The translations under genes were made by a program, and so were the position numbers. Source: an uncultured Clostridia bacterium (GTDB lineage: Bacteria > Bacillota > Clostridia > Saccharofermentanales > Fastidiosipilaceae). From it: 18,317 bases of DNA. The stretch spans positions 1-18,317 of the forward strand of contig CAMXYS010000014.1 of NCBI GenBank assembly GCA_947253135.1, in the 5' to 3' direction. Shown in pieces: positions 13,818-18,317 of this stretch; the stretch's first letter is position 1; each line of letters starts with the position of its first letter. The notes below the pieces were generated by a model. It made no database searches. It was given only the letters and a program-made list of their open reading frames with translations, and was not told the origin of the DNA.

Positions 13818-13845
13818 GGGCATATCATTCGTCGGAGAGAACAGG

Positions 13846-13874
13846 CTGTCAGAGAGCAGGAAAAGGCTTATAAT
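13846..13874 (+). promoter_or_regulatory. Possible plus-strand promoter just beyond the duplication
   Basis: CTGTCA (13846-13851), a 17-nt spacer and a perfect TATAAT (13869-13874) form a plausible promoter. The -10 lies in a small GGCT/AGCC inverted repeat. Confidence 0.4.
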
Positions 13875-13880
13875 AGCCAC

Positions 13881-14023
13881 TGCAAATGTTGCTGTATATT
13901 GCTTATGAAACTAAATCACTCTAAATTCGGCTAATATTTACCTGTAAACGTGAATTAAATAAAGCCTTATCAATCTTTCAAGACTAAGCAAAACCCCTGA
14001 AACGGTTGTGTTTCAGGGGTTTT
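13881..14023 (+). ncRNA. Possible small RNA, about 140 nt
   Basis: The stretch lies between the possible promoter at 13846-13874 and the strong terminator at 13990-14023. It contains no credible gene; the only ATG frame is 12 codons without an SD. It may be a small RNA, or the hairpin may serve only tRNA-Ser on the other strand. No homology is known to me. Confidence 0.25.
13990..14023. terminator. Strong bidirectional intrinsic terminator
   Basis: A perfect 14-bp stem, AAAACCCCTGAAAC (13990-14003) / GTTTCAGGGGTTTT (14010-14023), encloses a 6-nt loop. On the minus strand it lies just downstream of tRNA-Ser and ends in four Ts. Confidence 0.88.
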
Positions 14024-14026
14024 ATA

Positions 14027-14115
14027 CGGAGAGCAAGAGATTCGAACTCTCGAGACGCTATCAACGCCTACACGATTTCCAGTCGTGCGCCTTCAGCCAG
14101 CTCAGCCAACTCTCC
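14027..14115 (-). tRNA. tRNA-Ser (anticodon GGA)
   Basis: The 89-nt minus-strand sequence folds as a class II tRNA. The acceptor is GGAGAGT/GCTCTCC with discriminator G. The D-arm starts GCTGAGCTGGCTGAAGGC. The anticodon stem is CACGA/TCGTG with loop CTGGAAA; the GGA anticodon is the complement of 14078-14080. A long variable arm (AGGCG/CGTCT) and the T-arm GAGAG-TTCGAAT-CTCTT follow. The long variable arm and anticodon both indicate serine (UCC/UCU codons). CCA is not encoded. Confidence 0.95.
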
Positions 14116-14145
14116 AGGTCCTGTCGCTTAAAAGCAACATAAAGT

Positions 14146-14174
14146 ATGATAGGGTAAAAGTGACTTTGTGTCAA
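14146..14174 (-). promoter_or_regulatory. Promoter of tRNA-Ser
   Basis: On the minus strand TTGACA (14169-14174), a 17-nt spacer and TATCAT (14146-14151) lie about 30 nt upstream of the tRNA. The -35 almost touches the stop codon of the upstream gene at 14178. Confidence 0.75.
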
Positions 14175-14177
14175 CAT

Positions 14178-15779
14178 TTACAAGAGGGAGCGGAAGAGTT
14201 GAATAAATAGTCCGGCCCCCCAAAGCAGAGGTTTTTGACGAAGATTTTGCTGTAGAGGGGCAACTCCTTCTATATTGTCACTATCGCCGGCGATATTTCC
14301 GGAGTTGGCGGCCGCAATTAAGTAGGAACCATCCGGTTTGACCGGCAAACTGTTTTGGTTAAGTGCTGCCAGCTGCTCGCCAATCGATTCATTTATTTCC
14401 GGGCTATCAATAACTAAGACGCTTTCGGTGTTGAGGTAAGTATCGGCCAAGGTCCAATCGTAGCTGCCCAGTACAGTCAGGTGGTCATCCAGTAATAGGG
14501 CTTTTCCCCGGAAGCCATTTTCTTCTTGGTATTCTGACAGACGGACACCGGTGTCGAGAATTTGTCCTCGATTGTAGGTGTAGTCAGCAGCCCGCAAAAA
14601 AGAAGGGGAGGCGGCAGCAGCGTTAGTAATCACTTGCACATTAAGGCCGGATTGATTAACGGCCTGCTCCAAGTCCTTTTGCATATCCGGCGACAGCATC
14701 AGGTAGGGTGTACATAAATTGACCTTGTTTTTAGCCGTCCCCATCAGCTGCGACAACTGAAACCAGATGTAAGGTTCCTTATTCAGGTCGTTGACCGGAT
14801 TTTTTAAGAGGCTGATGTGACTTACCGGTTGGGTTTCAAGTCTGTAGTTATTGAGGGCGGATTGCAAGGCCCTATTGTTTAGGCGCGCCGACAGCCAACT
14901 TTTTACCTCCTGATCTGATCTTTGAGTACTTTGGCTATCGGACAATTGTTTTTCAGAGGGTTGAACCGGTCTACTGCGCTCAGCTGTCCAAAGGGCGGTG
15001 AAATAATTACTTAATTCACTCAAAACACTGTCAGCAGAACTTCTTGAATCAGCCTGGCTGTTGTAGATCAAAACATTCCAGTCAAAGCTGTTTGCTGTTT
15101 CTAGCTCGTGATCGGTGGCGACAGCGTTGTCAGTTGCAGTGTCCGTTTCCACTGTTTTAATCACATTTTCACTGTCACTCGGATAATCGTGGTCAGAAGA
15201 GCCGGCCGAGCTGAACCAGGCCAGACGGTCATCAGCCAACAAAAATTGGTCTTTGAGGCGGCTGTTGTAGGTCCAGGGCTTAAAGAGTGACACAGGAGCG
15301 TATTCCCGGATTGAAATTTGGGGTGAGGTAGCCAGGTGCCGAAAGCAATTCTTTTGTTTGGCCTTTAATTTACCATCTACTAAAATCTCAATCTTGACAC
15401 CCCGGTTGGCAGCAGTCAGCAGGGCACCGATGCTGAGGTCGGATAACTCACCGCAAGTTTCTTTGTGTAAAACCAATTTTAGATTGCCGGCAGCACTGTC
15501 AATTGCATTTAGAAAAGTATAGTAGTTTTCTTTTTGATCATTAAGCAGGCGGATGCGGTCCGGACCAACTCGGCGGTCTGTTTGAAATTCATTAATAGAA
15601 AAGCGCTTTTGCCAAAAGTTGTTGACCTGCTTGTCGCCGATGTAAGGGCCGATGAAGCCGTAGATAAAATAGGCTGTGAGGGCAAACAACAGCAGCAAGA
15701 CAGCGGTCCGGATGGCTTTCCGCTTCGTCTGACCGGGGCCGGGATTGCAGTCGGAAGGGTTTGATTTTGGTATGGGCAT
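14178..15779 (-). CDS. Membrane-anchored phospholipase-D-like protein with degenerate HKD motifs
   Basis: The product has 533 aa: a short proline-rich cytosolic tail, one membrane helix (about residues 23-45), then a long outside domain with two PLD-like halves. The first HxKx4D motif is replaced by KDQFLLADD (176-184), and the second by RGKALLLDD (424-432) followed by GSYDWT. Thus both catalytic His residues are lost, the first Lys is also lost, and the Asp and GS positions remain. The fold is recognisable (GVKIEILVDGK, YIWFQLSQLMGTAKNKVNL, LNVQVITNAA). Active relatives include cardiolipin synthase and PLD-type phosphatidyltransferases; this copy is probably not catalytic by that mechanism. 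A Ser/Asp-rich low-complexity stretch lies around residues 190-290. AGGAG lies 10 nt before ATG 15779, and a TATAAT lies at 15814-15819. Confidence 0.75.
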   Translation of the reverse strand: MPIPKSNPSDCNPGPGQTKRKAIRTAVLLLLFALTAYFIYGFIGPYIGDKQVNNFWQKRFSINEFQTDRRVGPDRIRLLNDQKENYYTFLNAIDSAAGNLKLVLHKETCGELSDLSIGALLTAANRGVKIEILVDGKLKAKQKNCFRHLATSPQISIREYAPVSLFKPWTYNSRLKDQFLLADDRLAWFSSAGSSDHDYPSDSENVIKTVETDTATDNAVATDHELETANSFDWNVLIYNSQADSRSSADSVLSELSNYFTALWTAERSRPVQPSEKQLSDSQSTQRSDQEVKSWLSARLNNRALQSALNNYRLETQPVSHISLLKNPVNDLNKEPYIWFQLSQLMGTAKNKVNLCTPYLMLSPDMQKDLEQAVNQSGLNVQVITNAAAASPSFLRAADYTYNRGQILDTGVRLSEYQEENGFRGKALLLDDHLTVLGSYDWTLADTYLNTESVLVIDSPEINESIGEQLAALNQNSLPVKPDGSYLIAAANSGNIAGDSDNIEGVAPLQQNLRQKPLLWGAGLFIQLFRSLL

Positions 15780-15813
15780 ATCCGGTTTACTCCTGATTTT
15801 TATTTTCTCTTGA

Positions 15814-15819
15814 ATTATA
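15814..15819 (-). promoter_or_regulatory. Possible -10 element of the PLD-like gene
   Basis: A perfect TATAAT on the minus strand lies 35 nt upstream of the start codon. No matching -35 is visible. Confidence 0.35.
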
Positions 15820-15850
15820 CATGATTATGTCTAATTTACCCTTCATGAAT

Positions 15851-15880
15851 AAAAAACCCGGAAGTTAAAGACTTCCGGGT
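15851..15880 (-). terminator. Intrinsic terminator of the second iolB gene
   Basis: On the minus strand a perfect 10-bp stem, ACCCGGAAGT/ACTTCCGGGT, with a 5-nt loop (15856-15880) is followed by six Ts (complement of 15851-15856). Confidence 0.88.
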
Positions 15881-15908
15881 AAATTGAGCAGCAAGCTTTA
15901 AAAGTGAC

Positions 15909-16703
15909 TTAGTTGTCGTCGCAGCCCCAGTATTTCGGGTTGTCGAGCAGCCATTCGTGAGCGGGATCATCAATCCGGGTTTTTTCCCAAGGATTGCCGT
16001 CTAAGTGGCGGATGCCCCAGATGTAGTTACAGGCATAGCCGGGTGCCATGACCTGAGAGTGGGTGCCTTCCGTAATAATGCTACAACCGTAGTGACCCAG
16101 TTCGTGCACTTCGCCATTGGACCAACCGGCGCCGAAGCCTTGCTCTTTTTCAAAGTAGTAGAAATAAACTTCCGGCTGCGGGTGAGCGTGGGGCGGATAG
16201 CTGGACCAACGGCCCGGCAGGTTGACCACTTCGCCCAAGACCATATTGGAGAAGGGGGCATTTTCGTAGTCATAGCAAGTGCGAACATCGCGTTTCATCA
16301 AGTTATTGAGTTCGCCGTCAGCACCGCGACGCCAAGTGTCGGTGTCGTCGGGAGTATAGAGAACAGATGTGTATTTTTTGTCATTGTAGGTTGCCTGAAC
16401 GTAAAATTCGCTGTGCTCAATAGCTGTTAACTTGCAGCTGTCGCCGGCGGACATTAGGAGGCACCAGGGATTGTAGTCAAAGGGGTTGGGGCGTTCCATC
16501 TCGGTCTTTTTGCCGTTTATCTCCAGCTCGGCCTTGCCGACCATCATCAGCCAGGAAATCTCCTTGCGGTCGTCACCAAATTCGTAGGTGTCGCCCGGCT
16601 CGAGAATCAGATAGCCGACATCCATCAAGCTACCTTCACCGTCGCGCACATCAATATTGACATATTCAGTATAACCGCGTTTAGGCTCTTTTTGCAGATA
16701 CAT
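15909..16703 (-). CDS. iolB: 5-deoxy-glucuronate isomerase (IolB family cupin), paralogue 2
   Basis: This 264-aa protein has the IolB signature GEVVNLPGRWSSYPPHAHPQ followed by PEVYFYYF. The likely metal ligands are His172, His174, Glu178 and His215, and APGYACNYIWGIRHL follows. It matches textbook IolB more closely (SSYPPH.HPQPE, IRHL) than the copy at 829-1632. The two share the cupin core and the late PxHEW motif but little else, so they are old paralogues and may act on different uronates. The start at 16703 is preferred over the longer frame from 16802 because GGGAGG lies 6 nt upstream. The gene is monocistronic, ends at the hairpin 15851-15880, and is divergent from the MutS-like gene. 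No other inositol-pathway genes are nearby. Confidence 0.87.
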   Translation of the reverse strand: MYLQKEPKRGYTEYVNIDVRDGEGSLMDVGYLILEPGDTYEFGDDRKEISWLMMVGKAELEINGKKTEMERPNPFDYNPWCLLMSAGDSCKLTAIEHSEFYVQATYNDKKYTSVLYTPDDTDTWRRGADGELNNLMKRDVRTCYDYENAPFSNMVLGEVVNLPGRWSSYPPHAHPQPEVYFYYFEKEQGFGAGWSNGEVHELGHYGCSIITEGTHSQVMAPGYACNYIWGIRHLDGNPWEKTRIDDPAHEWLLDNPKYWGCDDN

Positions 16704-16778
16704 TATATTCCTCCCATTTACCATTCTTCGAGATCCCGTTTGAGGGGATGAAGCTTTTAAGTCCTCACTCCGCATTGT

Positions 16779-18317
16779 ATGATAGAACGAGTGACAAATC
16801 AAACCGAAAGGGCAGTGTCAGGGCTTTATTTATTCGGCAGAAAAGATATTCGCCTGCGCCGACAAGGCATTCCAATTCAGCAGGAAAAGCAGCTGTTATT
16901 TGCTCTTACTTACTATTTTGAAAGTGATGACAAGCGGATGAAAAAGATTGATCAGAGGATACTGAAAGAGTGGCAGCAGGCTGAAGACCAACAGATTCAA
17001 ATTTTGAAAAAAAGGTCAGCGACTATTTCGACCGGCCGCTTTTTTATCTTCGTCGCCTTTTTGGCGGGCATTGTGGCAGCAGCCTTAACCGGCCACTACC
17101 TGTATTGGTTGCCGGTTTTACTTGCCCTGGCTTTATTTGTTGCACTAGTCAATTATCACGGCAAAATTAAAAAAAACTTGCTTTTTCACAACCGGCGTTC
17201 TTTTTTTATTGACCACTATCTAAAGCTGGCGGACGGGCGTTTTTATGAGCAAGCGGAACGGAGCGGGCAGGCAGGGTCAGGGGCGGAAGCTGCTGTCGGA
17301 TTGATGTTAAAAGCCAGACAGAAAGAGGAGCTGGCCGTGGACTTAGACTTAGTGGGAGACTTTTCGCTGGCTGAGTTTTTGGGGGCCGGCCGGTCGCCCG
17401 ATGCTCGGTTGCAAATGCTGATTTGGTTAACTGAGGCCGGTCCTGCCGGAGTGACTGCCGAGGGCCGCGAGGAAGACCGGCAAAAGGCCGCACAAAAGCG
17501 CAGGGAGGCTGTCTTTCAATTGATTAACGAGCCCGACTTTTGCTTGGACTGTTCTGCCGTTTTGGCCGGCGAGAGAAGACGGTTTTGTGAGCGCTTGACA
17601 CCGGCAGAGGCGGCCAGGACACTCAATTTGCATGAGTCGGCAACAGACCGGCCGGCAGAATTTACCCGCAGCAAGGGCTGGCTGTCCTTTATTTCCTTTG
17701 CCTTGCCTTTGGTCACAGGGGCGGCAACCCTGTGCTTTGTCTTTAAACTTTTCCTGCCCTTGACCGGCTGGCTGACTGCTGCGGGTTTTGTCTTACAGCT
17801 GTTGTTATTCGCCTTGACCGGTCAGAAGACTTCGCGGGGCAAGGCTTATTTAGCTAATTTGCGCACCGGCCTGACCGACTTGGAAGAGCTGGTTGCCTTA
17901 CTGAAAAGGACACCGGCTGAGGCTTTTTCAAGACCTGACGGCGGTTCGCTTTTAGCTGAGCTCAAGGCCTTGCTGATCGGCGCGGAAGCCGAGGTCAAGT
18001 CCGCGCAGAAAAATGAGCCTCCATCTGCGGCCGCAGCTTTAAAGCAGCTTAGCGGTTTGCAAAAAAAGATGCTGCTGGCAGCTAATCCTGCCCTGGGACT
18101 TTTGCTAAACGGTTTTTTGATGTGGGATTTTCACTTGAGTGCAGCCATTGAACGCTGGGCTGAGGCCAATAGCCTTTTTGTCGACCGCTGGTTTGGAGCT
18201 GCCGGCGCTTTGGAAGCACTGCTGGCTCTGACGACGCCTTTCTTTACCGGACGGCAGGTGTGTCGGCCGGAGATCTCTGACCGGCCGGTTCAGGCGGTTG
18301 GCTTGAGTCATCCGCTG
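16779..18317 (+). CDS. Membrane-anchored MutS-family protein, N-terminal part (3' end outside window)
   Basis: The frame is open from after TAA 16758-16760 to the window end, giving 513 codons from ATG 16779. Two hydrophobic helices lie near residues 87-105 and 109-126, followed by ELAVDLDLVGDFSLAEFLGAG (about 184-204). A second helix pair lies in the middle (SFISFALPLVTGAATLCFVF and LTAAGFVLQLLLFAL), and the visible part ends at QAVGLSHPL. This order matches a MutS-like family that has membrane helices and a C-terminal MutS ATPase domain; that ATPase domain would begin just beyond the window, usually after 'GHPL'. The function of this group is not well known. The start is uncertain: no clear SD is seen before ATG 16779, GTG 16791 or ATG 16938. 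TATGAT at 16778-16783 could be a -10, which would make GTG 16791 leaderless. Confidence 0.72.
   Translation, partial: MIERVTNQTERAVSGLYLFGRKDIRLRRQGIPIQQEKQLLFALTYYFESDDKRMKKIDQRILKEWQQAEDQQIQILKKRSATISTGRFFIFVAFLAGIVAAALTGHYLYWLPVLLALALFVALVNYHGKIKKNLLFHNRRSFFIDHYLKLADGRFYEQAERSGQAGSGAEAAVGLMLKARQKEELAVDLDLVGDFSLAEFLGAGRSPDARLQMLIWLTEAGPAGVTAEGREEDRQKAAQKRREAVFQLINEPDFCLDCSAVLAGERRRFCERLTPAEAARTLNLHESATDRPAEFTRSKGWLSFISFALPLVTGAATLCFVFKLFLPLTGWLTAAGFVLQLLLFALTGQKTSRGKAYLANLRTGLTDLEELVALLKRTPAEAFSRPDGGSLLAELKALLIGAEAEVKSAQKNEPPSAAAALKQLSGLQKKMLLAANPALGLLLNGFLMWDFHLSAAIERWAEANSLFVDRWFGAAGALEALLALTTPFFTGRQVCRPEISDRPVQAVGLSHPL

Larger units (their letters stand above)
13444..13842. repeat. Tandem duplication, copy 2
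   Basis: This is the direct repeat of 13027-13430, starting at GGCAAAAGG (13444) and ending at GAGAGAAC (13842). Relative to copy 1 it lacks 6 bp just before the end. Differences are scattered and few, except in the last third of the small peptide gene, where 17 of 36 bases differ. Confidence 0.93.

Noticed and set aside
13752..13880. N-terminal extension of small peptide 2 (74 codons in total)
   Set aside because: The extension runs through the promoter, leader repeats and SD, and copy 1 has no equal extension. The 31-codon start at 13751 fits both copies.
13887..13925. A 12-codon frame inside the possible small RNA
   Set aside because: No ribosome site and it starts almost at the predicted transcript end; too short to support.
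17206..17716. Minus-strand frames of 66-95 codons opposite the MutS-like gene
   Set aside because: They overlap a continuous 513-codon plus-strand frame with coherent membrane helices and family motifs; they are shadows.

Overview
The window looks like a chromosomal segment from a low-to-mid GC Firmicute (Bacillota), probably class Clostridia. The reasons are AGGAGG-type ribosome binding sites, sigma-A-like promoters (TTGACA/TATAAT), U-tailed intrinsic terminators, a tRNA and a tmRNA without encoded CCA, a Clostridia-type second GyrB/GyrA-like topoisomerase pair, and a CtpC-like P-type ATPase with the small partner protein seen in Firmicutes. No phage, transposase, rRNA or CRISPR array is visible.

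Layout. 1-684: 3' end of a glycogen branching enzyme (glgB), with an unusual coiled-coil insertion near its C-terminus. 829-1632 (-): an IolB-family 5-deoxy-glucuronate isomerase. 1735-3205 (+): a two-gene operon of an RluF-like 23S rRNA pseudouridine synthase and an unrecognised 222-aa protein. 3302-5869 (-): a metal-transport unit, a small DUF6110/DUF1490 (PacL-like) membrane protein followed, across an intrinsic terminator, by a P1B-like ATPase. 5870-6421: a divergent intergenic region with a perfect 34-bp palindrome and a promoter overlapped by inverted repeats. 6422-8167 (+): an ABC exporter half-transporter. 8234-8611 (+): tmRNA. 8877-13185 (+): parE-parC-type topoisomerase genes.

13027-13842 is the most unusual stretch: a tandem duplication of about 417 bp that captured the last 53 codons of parC plus a complete small transcription unit on the opposite strand. 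Each copy has a TTGACA-16-TAAAAT promoter, a leader with two Shine-Dalgarno-like repeats, a 31-codon hydrophobic peptide gene and an intrinsic terminator. The two peptides are identical over residues 1-19 and differ at 9 of the last 12, while the flanking duplicated DNA is nearly unchanged. A possible small RNA gene and a tRNA-Ser(GGA) follow. 14178-15779 (-): a membrane-anchored phospholipase-D-like protein with degenerate active-site motifs. 15909-16703 (-): a second IolB paralogue. 16779-18317 (+): the N-terminal part of a membrane-anchored MutS-family protein, cut by the window end.

Most genes here are housekeeping or metabolic and unrelated to each other. The functional groupings the sequence supports are rluF with its downstream partner, the ATPase with its small membrane partner, parE-parC, and the tandem hydrophobic-peptide units. 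The latter could be a type I toxin-like or small membrane-peptide system, but that is inference.
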